From Tanypteryx hageni (lineage: Eukaryota > Arthropoda > Insecta > Odonata > Petaluridae): 64,000 nt of DNA. Where the stretch lies: the NCBI GenBank assembly GCA_028673005.1, contig CM054117.1:31716561-31780560 (forward strand), given 5' to 3'. The notes beneath the pieces are model-generated. The model ran no database searches and had not been told where the DNA came from. It saw nothing but the letters and a program-made list of their open reading frames with translations. A program made the translations under genes and the position numbers. The first letter of the stretch is position 1; each line of letters begins with the position of its first letter. This document shows, one piece after another, positions 44,795-57,314 of this stretch.

Positions 44795-45250
44795 GAGCAA
44801 AAATTGAATTAGTTGATAACTTTAAATAATTGGGTGTGATATTAGATTGTAAGTTAAATTTTAGGGCCCACTGTGATTGCTAAGAAAATAGGAGTTGGGA
44901 ACAGGCTAAGGAATACTTTGTCCAAAGAAGTCGGAGTTAACATTTATAATACCATTGTTAAACCTCATTTTATGTCCCATGTTAGTGTTTTATTCTTGTT
45001 AAATAAGACTGATATATGTAGACTGCATTTGCTCCATAATAGAGGAATGAGGGCGGTATTAGGATGTGAAAAGTATTCTATAATAAGAGACATGTTATGT
45101 AGATTGGGCTGGCTAGATGTACAGGAGAGTTTTTTATGGTACTGTATCCTTTATGTATGAAATTGTAAATAAGTTGTTACTGTCATATTTTGATGATTAC
45201 CTTGAAAAGAACTGTGATATACTCCAAAATGATACCAGAAACAAGTAAAC
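44795..45250 (+). pseudogene. LINE RT C-terminal fragment
   Basis: The plus strand reads ELVDNFK-LGVILDCKLNF, AKKIGVGNRLRNTLSKEVGV, IYNTIVKPHFMSHVSVLFLL and LHNRGMRAVLGCEKYS with LCRLGWLDVQESF. These are typical of the region after RT motif C in insect LINEs. One stop and a frameshift are present. It abuts the head of the minus-strand LINE, so the two may be inverted insertions side by side. Confidence 0.75.
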
Positions 45251-45254
45251 GTAT

Positions 45255-46070
45255 AAAAATGAATTTTTATAACCAACTTTTATATGGCTAATATTTGAAT
45301 ATGAATAAACTTTATAATATAATTATGATAACCTTTCAGCTTGCATGGGTGTAAAGATTTGCAAAAGTGTCTACCTACCAGCTGTTGAGTGTCTCTCTAT
45401 TTAATCTTTTTACAGTTGAGAGAATGGCAGACAGAAGTAGAGAACTCAGTGGCAAACGTAAGAATGCTTGGTATATAAGTAGTAAGAAGTTTGATAGTAT
45501 CTTTTGTTTAATTAATGAAAATACTAACTTATCCATTCATATTGCTTAAAATCGACAAAAATATACTGCTAGTTCAAAGTAATTCAGCTTTAGATACTAG
45601 TAAGAGTGAAATTGTTGAATATTTCATATTTTAGTCACCTGACTTAAATGACAAAAATAATAAATTGTTCTTTTCCTAACATCACATCAACCATCCATAT
45701 AAAACCACTGTATAAGTATAGTTGTCTGAAGAAACGCTAAGCTAGAACACAACACTTTAAAATGTTTCATTTAAATTTGTTCAAATTAACATCCTTTACA
45801 ACAGTATTACCTATCTTAAATAGTGAATAAAGACAAAAAGTATTTAAGATGAATAAAAACTTACTATCAATAACAAATACGATAAATAAAAACTTACAAT
45901 TATTAGCAGAAATATCCCTTCAAAAAACGTAGGAATGCTTGTATCAATACCAATTAAAAGAAAAAGACCTATTAAATTACAATGACAATAGTTTGTTTAA
46001 TCTTGTTGCTATGATGAATGCTTGTTTATCTTTCTGCGTGAATTAAAATACACATTTATCACAGCGAGAA
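45255..46070. other. No gene or element seen
   Basis: AT-rich. A CTGAAGAAACGC sequence near 45725 looked hammerhead-like but has no stem. Confidence 0.4.
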
Positions 46071-46074
46071 CTTA

Positions 46075-46180
46075 TGGATCTGGTGGCCGAGGTGACTAAA
46101 GCACTCGTCTTACGCGATGGTGAGGTGAGGTGGTTCGAACCCCGAAAGCAGCTTTTGATATATATATATATATATATTTA
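46075..46180 (+). mobile_element. tRNA-derived SINE head followed by (TA)n
   Basis: An A box (GTGGCCGAGGTGAC at about 46083) and a B box (GGTTCGAACCC, 46132-46142) are correctly spaced for a pol III promoter. The GTGGCCGAG start is like class II (Leu/Ser) tRNAs. The T and acceptor arms do not pair well, so it is a tRNA-derived repeat rather than a tRNA gene. Confidence 0.5.
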
Positions 46181-46184
46181 TAAA

Positions 46185-46785
46185 GCGAAGTTAATATAAA
46201 AGTTGTTAATAAGGGAAACTTTTATTTGAAACATGTAAACTAAGACTAAGAAGAGTACTTATTATTAGAGAGTTCAAAGATTCAATGCATTTCCAGTGCA
46301 TATTAAGGAATCAAAAACTTCTAAGCAAATTTAAAAAAGTATATTTTTGAAAATAGAGGTATTGATTATTTATATAGTTTGCATTTTAAAACTTTATTGT
46401 TGAGAACATTAGCACTTGTTATAAATAAAGTGAAATAAAAAAACAAATAAAAGAATTGCATTAAATAAAAACATGGTTCCTTAAAGAATAAATTGTGTTT
46501 GTTAATTCTAATTTCTGATTTTGTTTCATTTCATAATTAACTGATTCTTTGGTATCCTAAAATCCTCAGCTCTAGTGTCCAAAATCTTTAAATTAAAAAA
46601 AATGTAAGCTGGCATAGTAACAATTATTACATGCAAGCGTTTTGTATTACAAATATAGCAGAAGCTACTAACTTTGAAAGAAATAATAACAATTCAAAGT
46701 AGTATAGCCACAAAAAAAGTGCAGAATAAAATCATGATGACATAACATCCACAGAGTAAAAACAATTTACAATGAAACATTCCTT
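46185..46785. other. No gene seen
   Basis: AT-rich DNA without recognisable features. Confidence 0.4.
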
Positions 46786-46789
46786 CAAT

Positions 46790-47010
46790 TTTTTCATTAA
46801 AATATTGGTAGGTATTGCCCTCATCTTTAATATGGGCTGGTAGCTTATTGTAGAACATTAATCCAGCATAAATAGGATTATTTGCAAATATGTTAAGGTT
46901 ATAGGGCTGAATACAAAAATTTTGCTTCTCTATGGTATTATAACTAGAAATGTATGCGTAATATTTCTTCTGAACAGTAATTTCCTAAAACATTTTTCCT
47001 ACATAAATTG
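46790..47010 (-). pseudogene. LINE C-terminal fragment
   Basis: Minus-strand reading gives ISSYNTIEKQNFCIQPYNLN, IFANNPIYAGLMFYNKLPAH and IKDEGNTYQYFNEKIEGMF. The FYNKLPAHIK motif is the C-terminal signature of many insect LINEs. No RT core is present; it is a short relic. Confidence 0.65.
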
Positions 47011-47014
47011 TCAC

Positions 47015-48540
47015 TATGCTCTATGCCGACCTTCAAGGTTTGCCACGTGTGTTTATGAAACCAATGAATTACATAGTTATAAACATGGAAGGTAGCAATA
47101 TTTCAAAGTCCTATTTTTATGGAGGGGCTTGGGACCATGGGTGTCTACTGTAACTTTTCCAGAGAGGCAAGAGGATAGACAATCTCTCACAACTGGGTTT
47201 TGTGGGCTTAACCCTTCAGTAGGCGCATGCTTTTTCATCACTCGTTTAGGTGTGTGGGACACCTGTCACACAAAATTAACGCCCATTTACAGAATGCCTT
47301 TTAACATTTTTTAAATTTTAACACTACTATCATATTCCTAGAGGTTTTTATGTAAGAACTAAAATGAATAACAAATGAAACACACATGGTATACTTGGCA
47401 GCTACTGAGAACAGTGTATGCGTAAACCTGACCGACTACAAACAGCATGAAACTGAAATTGGCTGGGTGGCACCTCTCCCCAATGCACTTACTGCAGGAT
47501 TAATATTTTAGTGTTTTTTTTTTCAAGCATATCGCAGGGAGTCTCCACCTGCTTGCCTGTCTGACTTCAGAAAAATGGCCGCATAAATCCCCTGACCTAA
47601 CCAGACATCAATGGTTGTTTTCCCTTGACATAGGCCTGATCCAGAGGGGGGCAACAAAAGGATATTCCATAAAACTGGTATTGGGTAATATACCCATAGA
47701 ATTATTGTGAAAAACACATAAATATGAATAACCTTGTATAGCAACGATTGTTTAATTACGACGATATATTAAAAACAAACTCCAGTACATACAACAATAC
47801 AACATTATTGTACAAATAAATTATGTTCAAGTGCCAATTCTGCGTAAGAACCTATTTTGAAACATTAGGGAGCCAAATTCAAAATCTATCATATAATTTT
47901 TTTCATTCCTTAAAACCGGCATTTCTGCTAAAACGGTACTACTTAAAAAGGGGATTTTGGTTACATCTTCGTCTGTGAAGTTATAAATAACATCAGATTA
48001 ACAGTTTATGGCAAATAATTTCACCATTTTGCAAATATTTTAACTGAGAATACCTAACTTATAATTTGTTTTGAATATTTTTAGATTGATTTATCATGAG
48101 GGAATTGGAAACATTATTTAATGTAATAGATGAACATAGTTAACAATGAAAGTATGTGATGCAAGATTTCTGATTTGATTTTCTTGTTGTTTCAGAGGCA
48201 TTCCTCGAAAGCATACTTATCCTGTGACTCTCAACTTGCATTCCAGGACTGATCAGCCGTGTTCTTTTTCGTGATACCAAGAAATGTCAATGGTGAGTAT
48301 TATCGATGTGTGCTACAAAGTAGTTTGATTCCCTTCAAATGTGGTATTTGTCAGATTGAGTGTTTTAAGTGACGTATCATTTGCTGTTACCTCAGAAGTT
48401 TCAATTTGATCATTATTGCTGCATTTTAATGAATACCTATGATCAGTTGATGTCACGCACCCATGCATTGAATTTCTGTAAGTTGATTTTATGTTTGCAT
48501 ATTTTTCCAAATTTGCGCTTTAGCAATATATGAGTTCATT
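47015..48540. other. No gene or element seen
   Basis: About 1.5 kb of non-coding AT-rich sequence. Reading frames here have no family motif. Confidence 0.4.
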
Positions 48541-48550
48541 TTTATGACCA

Positions 48551-48626
48551 GAGATTTCACTCAGTGCAATTACTTGAAATGTTTATTAGTATGTACGTGT
48601 ACAATATGTATTAAAACAAAATACTG
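48551..48626 (+). repeat. 76-bp direct repeat, copy 1
   Basis: Matches 49592-49667 with about two differences, in the same orientation. It may bracket a duplication or an inserted segment of about 1 kb. Confidence 0.85.
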
Positions 48627-49089
48627 AGTGCTCATTTTATTTATCTATTTAAAATGTAATTTAAGTATTACAAAGTATTGTTTCAATGTAATATATTTTT
48701 GCTTCAGTTTCATTTTCTATTTGGTAATTTTGGAGATGAACTTTCTTGCCGTATTTTTTTATATGCAGAGCCGCCGGATTTTCAGTTTTTTTATGTATTA
48801 TGGGTTTGATTTGTAAGTGTAATTTCAGTGTACAACTTGGATGCATTAAGTGATTTTCTGAACTCGGGAATGTATCGTAATATTTTTCATGTATGGTTAT
48901 GTGAATTTACTTCTTATTATATGAGATTTTGCTTAAGAGCGACTTTTTCGGAAGGGATTGAGCTCGTATAGCGAGGGATGGATGTATTTGGCCCTGCGAT
49001 AAATACCTATTTTTTATCCATGACCTATATATGAACTTCACCTACTTTTCTGAGCACGAGCTGCCACTGATTTAAGTGCAAGTAATGTT

Positions 49090-49470
49090 TGGAAATTAAT
49101 TAGGTGGTATATTGAATCAAGATGACAACAGCACCAAAGAGACATTTTGAATTGATATGAAGGAGTCTTAATAAGCATTTAAATTGTATTATTGAGAAAA
49201 AGACGTAGTGTGGTATAATATGTAAGATGTGGGATATGAGTGAAGAATGAGAGGCTTTTGAGATGTGAGGTAAATTATGGAAAATTAGTAGGACCGAAAG
49301 GATGATAAATGAAGACAAATGCATTAGGATTAGGAGTTGGAATATTAACATAGAGATGAGAAACTTGTGGGTAGAATTTGCTGCATTGGTCTGTTATAAT
49401 AACATAAAATGGAAGCTGTTAGGAAAAAGTTACGACTGGGAAGATAAAAGTAATTTTGGATATCTGATTA
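49090..49470 (+). repeat. Duplicated segment R2, copy 1
   Basis: This stretch begins with a GTAATGTTTGGAAATTA block and GAATCAAGATGACAACAGC, and ends near GGGAAGATAAAAGTAATTTT. It is repeated, diverged, at 52797-52827 plus 56488-56567 plus 57751-58010, where later insertions have split it. No coding sequence. Confidence 0.75.
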
Positions 49471-49591
49471 AAATGGAATTTTAAATCTGGAAAATCTTAG
49501 AATGATTTTACACGAAAATCTTCCTATTACGAGATCATTTCCTAAATTGTAGCATAATTTTCCATGGTCAAATTCATTAACGGTAATGGTA

Positions 49592-49667
49592 GAGATTTCA
49601 CTCAGTGCAATTAATTGAAATGTTTATTAGTATGTACGTGTACAATATATATTAAAACAAAATACTG
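49592..49667 (+). repeat. 76-bp direct repeat, copy 2
   Basis: Partner of 48551-48626. Confidence 0.85.
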
Positions 49668-49669
49668 CA

Positions 49670-50445
49670 TTTGCTTGTGTAATACCGGCACTTCTTCCAA
49701 AACTTTCCTCGGATTTTGTGCAAAAATATTTGTGTAACGCCTTGTTAGTTTTGTCAACTGTGAATAATGAAAGTGAAGGAAATTTTTGGGATCAGCAAGT
49801 GATAGATTTACGCATGCCTGAACTGTATCCACTATCAAGAAAGCATAATTATCATTTACCCTGTTGTAAAAAAATTGGCAATTAACAATGTTGCTATGTC
49901 TGGCCATTTATATATGCAAAAGAGTGGTTGCCTGGGGACTTTTAAATTTGTTGACTTGGTGACTTTTGAGGCAACCTAAATCATCTCAATATTCTCTATA
50001 AATAGAAGTGAATTTTATAGGAACAATGGGAGCAATTTTGTAATTCTGGTATAACATTGAATATTTATGAAAGTTTACTGAAATCTTTTAAAAGTGTCAA
50101 GTACAGACTTTAAGGAAACAGCTTTTGAGTTTATTATTTTGAAATTTACAGAAAGACTGCAGTATGGGTATTCCAAAGATTTTAATTTTTTTCCATATAC
50201 ACTTGTGGGTATTGCCTGAGTATCAAATTCGTGAATATTTAAGAACTGCAGAAATAATACTTACCCAAATTCATTTTGTGGTTTGTTGGTAGATTAATAG
50301 CTGAAGATATTTTGCTTGGTAAAGTTAGTCTCCATGAAATTGCCTAAGCTCTCTCTCTTTTGAAGTTTCCGAGATTGGTTAATAGAAGAAATTTGATTTT
50401 AATCTAGGTATTTCCCCAGGTGTTAGGCTACATACCATTTAATTA
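49670..50445. other. No gene seen
   Basis: AT-rich sequence without recognisable features. Confidence 0.4.
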
Positions 50446-50448
50446 CAC

Positions 50449-50852
50449 CACCTTTTTGAACTTCGCGTGCTTGCAGTTCGCGAATTTGGACTTTGCAACA
50501 AAATCTTTTACTTGTTTCGCGCAAATTACTTACATTTCACGTCATGCGTTTACGATGATAACAAGCATGGACTCTCTGTACATTTTAGTTTCTAAGTTCA
50601 TTTTAAACTTTAGCGCTCTAGAACAGGCCATTATTATTATATTATATTTATAATGTTCGTTATTAGCAGTATTCAAAGTAAACAAACGTGATAACCATCG
50701 ACTTAATTCTTTTGTAGCTCAGTTTAAAACTAACTGCCAAAGGCTCTATTTTCATTTAGTCAAAGTTGCTGGCATCTAGTGGCCCAGTGAAATTATTGGC
50801 TAATGGAAAAGCATCCTGCGCATTTTGTTTATCACAACTTTTACGAGTATGA
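50449..50852 (+). repeat. About 405-bp direct duplication R3, copy 1
   Basis: Begins CACCTTTTTGAACTTCG and is repeated at 51201-51606, including CTTGTTTCGC, TTTCTAAGTTCATTTTAAACTT, TAGCTCAGTTTAAAACTAAC and AATGGAAAAGCATCCTGCGCATT. Divergence is moderate with small indels. Confidence 0.85.
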
Positions 50853-51197
50853 GCTTTTCAACATGTAAAAATGCAATATATTACTTATTCATGAGCAAAG
50901 ATTTGTGTGGCAGCGATCAATTGCAGTATAATTTTTTGATGGGCAGTATAATGTAGGACATTAGTTTTGTATGATATCATTTGAAATTATTTTTGGGACC
51001 TTTACAAAATTTATACTTTTCATTATACAATGTTTATCTTAATATTTGATTGAGATATGGTGATGTATTTTCAACTTTGAATCGTTTTTGAGTTTCACGA
51101 TGTTGAAAATATTTTTGGTCACCATTTAATGCCGTTGAAGTTAAATATGTTGACTCTTATTTTACATATCTTGTGAATCAGCCTGCTTGGTTTAGTG

Positions 51198-52401
51198 CAT
51201 CACCTTTTTGAACTTCGTGTGCTTGCGGTTCGCAGATTTGGACTTAGCGACAAAATTTTTATGACCATTACTTGTTTCGCACATATTACTTGGATTTCGC
51301 GTCATGCATTCACGATGCCAACGATCGTGAACTCCCTCTACATTTTTGTTTCTAAGTTCATTTTAAACTTGAGCAGCCTAGAAATGGACACTATTATTAT
51401 ATTATATTTATAATGCTTGTGATTAACAGTTTTCAAAGTAAACATGATAACCATTGACTTAATTCTTTTGTAGCTCAGTTTAAAACTAACTGCCAATGGC
51501 GCTATTTTCGATAACAGTCAAATGGGCGAAGTGGCCAAATTAGAAATTATTGGCTAATGGAAAAGCATCCTGCGCATTTAGTTTTTCACAACTTTTACGA
51601 GTATGACATTGAAAATATTCATTCTTCGCGTATGAGGTTGCTAGTTATTGACCGAAATATTAAATGCTATTATCTTTGTATATTGAATGTAATTTAAGGA
51701 TGTTGTTTTGTTAGGTTTTCGTAGATTAAATAAAAAATTTGTAATATTACAAATTTTAAATGTAAATCTAAGAATTGCTATCATCTTGTAACATAATATT
51801 TTCTGCCGCGTATTTTGAATGCGGTTGTTAAAAGTAATGTTATAAATTTATGATGCTAGGTATTGATTTTGTTATGCATTTCTAACATAATTAGTAAAAG
51901 AAATGGAACCACTTTTTAATACTAGTGTTTTTTATGTGGCTTGGAAATGTTAAATGTTTGTTGAGGAATCCAGGAAACATTTGTGCATGATGTACTCAAC
52001 ATTCCATTTCAGTAGTTCAATTTAAATTAAACCATTTCCTTAGAATGAACAAAAGATCAAAAATCACATGCGAAATTTTGTGGAGATAAACTGTACAAGT
52101 GGAGAAAGAAGTGCAATCAATTTGTTATGCTGGGTTTTCATTTGCTGTTACGCATTTTGAAGGTAATTAAAAGTATTTTTCCAGTTTATAATGCTAGGTT
52201 TTCATTTGTGGTTATGTTTTCTTTTTACTTTCTGTTAAACTGCATTATTTATGATAAAAAAGTGAATGTTTTAGGTTAGTTGGAAATCACTCTCTCATAA
52301 CAACATGGCATCTTATGGGAAAAGAGGACTTGAACTTTGCAAATTTGCATTTTGGGTCAGTTTTCCAGAACCAATTATTTGCGAAGTTCAAAAAGGTGAT
52401 G
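51198..52401. mobile_element. Inverted-repeat-bounded element containing R3 copy 2
   Basis: CATCACCTTTTTGAACTTCG at 51198-51217 is exactly inverted at 52382-52401, giving a perfect 20-bp terminal inverted repeat. The interior begins with the second copy of R3 (51201-51606), and the first R3 copy starts with nearly the same terminus. This suggests a MITE family with one full and one 3'-truncated copy. No transposase or clear target duplication (flanks TG / TA). Confidence 0.65.
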
Positions 52402-53680
52402 TATTGTAAAAATGAGTTTTGCTGCTAGCTCGTTTTCCATTTGCAAAAATTGAACCTGATTTATTTCATCAAATGCCATTTTGGTTGTGCACCATTTGGC
52501 AACTAGAAAGTTGGGTTCCTATACAGCCACGTATGATTGTTATCTTTTAAAAACGGATAAGTATTGCGTTGTCATCACTTCCGTATGCCTTCATTTCTTC
52601 TCAGTATTTTAATATTTTTAGAAAAATGTTACAGCTTGAATGCCTGATGGGAGAAATTGGGAGAAAACTTAAGGCTTATTGAGAGCTTATCTGTGCTTGT
52701 AATATTGACATTATTCCTTACTCTCTGTAGCATTACCAGTTTGATTTTAAGATTGTTGGATAACATCTGTAGTCAAATGAAAAATCTTACAACCAAGTAC
52801 AAGTAATGTTTGGAAATTAGTTAATTATTGTCCATGTCACCAAATAAGGAGGCTCGGAGAAAATGCGGCATTGCCCGTTCGAGCACCAAGTAGAGGAGCC
52901 TGATACTGAACTACAAAAGATGAGCATGGAGAATGCAAAAAAATATAAAAACGTAACTTTTCACCTTTATATTGGAATTTGACATTTTTTGAGGATTTGC
53001 GCACAACGTGATATTTTAAAACTATAACTTTTACGATAGCTTGAAATAAGTAAAAACTTTGCTGGAGAGAAGCGATTTCACACCATTCCGTTGCCTATTC
53101 AGCGCTCGCCCGCGGTTTAATATATTAACCAATATCGTAAAAACTAAAGAAGTTATTGGCATGCAATCTGCTTCAAAGGCAAACATAAACTTTTCTGAAT
53201 ATTTCATACACTGCAAGTATCCCTCTAAACCAATTAAGGAAAAAGTTTTCCGCAGGTCAAGTTTTTCATGTCTCGACTGAAAATTTTAGATAAATGTTAC
53301 GATTGTTATTTTTTTAAAGGCAGTTCATAATTTTTATTTATTCTTGAGTTATTTTGTCGTTATTTTGAGTCATTACCAAAGCCACATTAAAATAATTGTC
53401 CCTTTTTATTCAATAGAAGCAGACATATGACATTGTAGGTATAAAGAAAAAGATATACACAGAATACAAAAAAGACATTTAAAGGTTTTTCAGACTTGTA
53501 AGGTATTTTTCAATTTTTCAGAATGTTTACACATCCATAGTCAGATTCAGCATGTAATTTACTATAAGAAACTGATAGAATTTCAAACTTGTGTCTATAA
53601 TGATTGTTTTTAATCGCATTCTGTTTTAACACTCACAGCGAAGTCTCGGTTGATAAATATGGTGTTGAATTTTCGGATTT
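52402..53680. other. No gene seen
   Basis: Mostly non-coding. It contains the short split left end of R2 copy 2 at about 52797-52827. Confidence 0.4.
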
Positions 53681-53689
53681 AGTAGTTTG

Positions 53690-54826
53690 CTTGCATGTGA
53701 TATTGCTCAAAGATGGTGCTAAGCACATTGAAGGCAATCCAGGGCAGTTTTTACACCTATATTTTGTCTTTTCTTTTTCCATTCTTTGTACATATCACAC
53801 ACTTCCTTCTTCCTATTTTATTTACACCGATTTTCTTCAATGAAATGACGTCCTGTCAACCGCGTACTTTTGGAGTCAGAATCTGAGGGTCGTCCTTTCC
53901 GTTCTATGTTATGGCCTAAATATTTACATACAATTTTATCTATAAGGTTAATTCTAAATGATTAGTGGTCTCTTTTGTTTCTTGCAGAATAATAAAGAAT
54001 TTAAGCATTCATAACATATATTTACAAGGTGCTTGAACAATTTTTTATACCAAACCGTTGTTCTTTTTCTTTCAAGCAAAAACGTTTCCAAAAGTTGATG
54101 TTTCAAGTCCACATCTCCTATATATACCTGCCTTTCCACAACAGCAATGACTCGTCAACACTTCTTTACCGGGAATGTACATTTGTTGGAATATTCACTA
54201 ATTGGTAATATTTTGTACAATTTAGGGTCTCTATTTACAACATATTCACAAAATATAAAAATTTATTCAGTAAAGAAAATCTTGCCACGCTCATAATATT
54301 AGGAAAATAAGTTGTTTCTACTATATGTTTTCTGCTAAAATAATTTTATACGTAGGTTTCTGAACCACACCCATCAACATAATTACAGCTATAAACACTC
54401 TTACTTTATTAGCATTAGTTGCAACCCATTTCTGATATCGAGATTTATTGAGCGCCTCAATTGCCTTCTTCTCTCGAGTCAAAAATTGTTCTGCATAACG
54501 ATTCGTTTAGAGCACAATCAGGGAAATGAGAGTTTCATCAAAAAACAACTCAAAGTACTCTAATGGATCATGTATATCAGACAATGACACTAATTGTTTT
54601 CCATCCAAATCACATGGAAAGGGTTGAGGAGCGTTAGCACTGTCAATATCATCCCAAATGCAAGACACCAACTTTTTTGTGGAAAACTCACATTACCTTC
54701 ATGTAATTCCTCCTCTGATTCTAATTCTTCGTCACTTGTATCAACAGAATATCCTTTTGATTCTTCAGAGTCATTGTGAGTGCTACTTTCACTAATTTCA
54801 TCCAAAATATTGAACGTGTATTTCAT
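53690..54826 (-). pseudogene. Second piggyBac transposase relic
   Basis: On the minus strand the acidic N-terminus (DTSDEELESEEELHEGN, 54826-54590) is followed by DPLEYFELFFDETLISLIVL, then TNRYAEQFL and WVATNANKVRVFIAVIMLMG. After many stops comes PGKEVLTSH fused by deletion to a WKG-YIGDVDLKHQLLETFL region. The C-terminal WYKKLFKHLVNICYECLNS and the cysteine-rich YRCKNCPGLPSMC finger complete it. The full piggyBac domain order is recognisable, but stops, a deletion across the second catalytic region and frameshifts make it dead. It is a different family from 42553-43787. No TTAA ends could be fixed. Confidence 0.8.
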
Positions 54827-54829
54827 CTA

Positions 54830-55095
54830 ACAACTTTTATGCTGAGTTGTTTGTAGTTTGGTTGGTGTTTCAGATTAAGGATCAGAGTCAATGAAGAAAC
54901 TGTTGAGATGCGATCTCCAATTATGAGAAATAACACATTTTATGAAAACGGTCAGTGAAGAAACTATTGAGAGACAATCTGCTGGAAAGTGGAAACGATG
55001 GGCATACAAAGTTGTCGGATCGAACGAAATACGACTCCTCAAAAGAGTGCCCATTGCTTAACCGGGACCATATCTGGCAGCGCCACATTTTCTCA
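54830..55095. other. No gene seen
   Basis: Contains a short imperfect direct repeat (GTGAAGAAACT-TTGAGA) near 54885 and 54955, probably part of the piggyBac 5' region. Confidence 0.3.
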
Positions 55096-55099
55096 GAAC

Positions 55100-56480
55100 T
55101 GCCTTATTTGGTGATGCGGACTTTAGGTGGTATAAAATGCCTAGCAGTTTTAGACCCATTTCCTTGCTCTCTATTTTCTCCAAGATATTGGAGAATGTTT
55201 TGAAGGACCAAGTTCTGGATTTTTTTACAAAATTTAACCTATTCAATGACAGCCAATATGGTTTCAGGAAAAATAGCAATACTGCTGATGCAATTAGAAC
55301 TTTCGTAGATCATATCTTAGAATGTTATACAGAGGGACTCTACTCATCTGCAACTTTCTTTGACTTGACTAAGGCTTTTGATTGTATGCCTCATAACCTG
55401 TTAATCCGTAAGTTAAGAATTTATAAATTCTCTGAATTAGCTTGTGCCCTACTTGCCTCCTTTTTAGATAATAGGAAACAGGGTGTATTCAAAGGAAAAC
55501 TTTCTGACTTTTTAAATGTTAATGTATGGGTACCCCAGGGCTCTGTACTTGGCCCTATTCTCTTTATTATTTATATTAATGACTTGCCATTATCTCTTCC
55601 TGATTTTAAATTCACCATTTTTGCAGATGATACCACTAGTAATGTTTCAAGTAAAGATCAAGCTGAAGTAATAAGTTTAAATCAGGCTATGCAGAAGGAA
55701 GTGACAGATAAATAATAAATTGGTTGCTAATGTTGATAAGACTTTTACTATGACTTTTTCCCTCAGAGATCTGGAAAATTTTGACAATCCACCTGTTGTC
55801 AAATTTTTAGGTGTATACCTGGACCCTACATTGACATGGGAGCATCATGGAAAAGTTCTCTCAGTGGAACTCAATAAAAGACTATACTTATTAAGATGTC
55901 TGGATTCCTGTCTCAAAAACTTTTTTGAGAGCTGCATATTTTGCAACATTCCATTGTAAACTATTATATTCAATCTTAGCATGGGGTCACTCTACAATCA
56001 GTAAAAAGATTTTCCGTCTACAAAGAAAAGCCATTAGAATACTGGGAGGCCTAGGGTTTAGGGATGATTGTCAAAATTCTTTTAAAGAGCTGGGTATCCT
56101 GACATTTCCTTGTCTTTTTATATTTAAATGTTTAATGTACATTCACAAGAATCTGGATAAGTACTGTATTGTAAACTCTATCCATTCCTATGATACGAGA
56201 TGCAAGGACAATGTGGAAATTAAATATTCGAGGCTTACTAAAGCTAGGAATGGGCCTAACTACTGGGCAGTAAAATATTTTAATACTGTCCCAGTGAGTA
56301 ACAGGTCTCTTCCTTTTACAAGCTTCAAATTCCATGTAAAAAAGTTCCTAATTGAGCATTCCTTTTATTCATCAGAAGAATTTCTGAATTGTCACTGGAA
56401 TGTAATTATTGTAATTTTTTTGTTTGTTTTCTGACAATGTAATACTCAAAGAGTGTCTACAATAAACTATCTTATTTTAT
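55100..56480 (+). pseudogene. 5'-truncated LINE RT (CR1 group) with FADD motif
   Basis: The frame from about 55137 reads SSFRPISLLSIFSKILE, FFDLTKAFDCMPHN (motif A), WVPQGSVLGPILFIIYIND (motif B) and FTIFADDTT (motif C). A stop at 55713 is followed by VVKFLGVYLDPTLTWEHHGK, a frameshift in a T6 run (about 55920), and the C-terminal LRAAYFATFHCKLLYSI and KYFNTVPVSNRSLP. It ends ATAAACTATCTTATTTTATC. The last 0.7 kb is almost identical to 34973-35705, including the frameshift. It is inserted exactly at the break in duplicated segment R2. Confidence 0.88.
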
Positions 56481-56760
56481 CTATTTAGAATCAAGATGAC
56501 AACAGCACCAAAGAGACATTTTATAAGTTGATGTGAAGGAGTCTCAATAAGCATTAAAAATGTATTACAGTGGTCCCTCAGTTTACGATGTCATCGATTA
56601 ATTATATTTCGATTAATGATCTGCCTCCCATAGGGTGTCATTGTTTCTATTAATGATAAAATTTTGATTAAAGATATGTTTACAATATAACGTGGCTGCC
56701 AATTTCGGCCAATCAGAGCGCTCCTAAATAGACTCAGTAGACCTCAGGCAATCAGCAATA

Positions 56761-57204
56761 CCCTATTATAGTGTTTCCCAAGCGGTGGTTCACGAGAAAA
56801 ATTTGGCAATGGCGTCTTTTTCACTTTTTTGGTTCTACAAATCTTGCCAATATTTTAATTTCATTCAAATTAGTTGCATGGTTTTATTTTTTTTTATGCT
56901 TCAGGAATTATATTTGAATTTTACAGGGTATTAACTAGAAACTGATACAGTAACAGAGATTCTGATTTTGTGAACGTTTTCATATTATGTACTATATAAA
57001 CTTTTTCATTTTCATGAGTTGAACGCGTTAAAAAAATTTTGTTTTTACAAAATTTACTCCCCATTATAAGAGGTTCACCGCCAAAACTGTTACAACTCAA
57101 GGTGTTCGTGAAGGTAAAAAGTTAATCCGAGGGGCTCGCGATGAGAAATAGGTTAGCTCAAGGGGTTCGCGAAGTGAAAAAGGTTAGGAACCGCTGCCCT
57201 ATTA
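56761..57204. mobile_element. hAT MITE nested in the Tigger element
   Basis: The 8-bp duplication CCCTATTA is exact on both sides (56761-56768 and 57197-57204). Element 56769-57196 has left end TAGTGTTTCCCAAG and right end, in reverse complement, CAGCGGTTCCTAAC. Internally it repeats GGGGTTCGCGA-like units. It is of the widespread 'CAGCGGTTCCCAACC' hAT MITE type. Confidence 0.88.
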
Positions 57205-57314
57205 TAAGCATTTGCAGCTTAGCTGGCTTGCTTTTCAGTGTTTGATGTGCATTACTTTTCAAAACAGCTCTCTTACTGTTTTTTTGACTTAAAAATTAAA
57301 TAAGATCAATAACA

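Noticed and set aside
45722..45760. CTGAAGAAACGC sequence as a hammerhead core
   Set aside because: No stem II can form after the CUGANGA box and no GAAA box follows.
46080..46150. Possible class II tRNA gene
   Set aside because: A and B boxes are present but the acceptor and T stems do not pair; better read as a SINE head.
4203..46177. TA-rich tandem runs as CRISPR or satellite arrays
   Set aside because: They are plain dinucleotide microsatellites without spacers.
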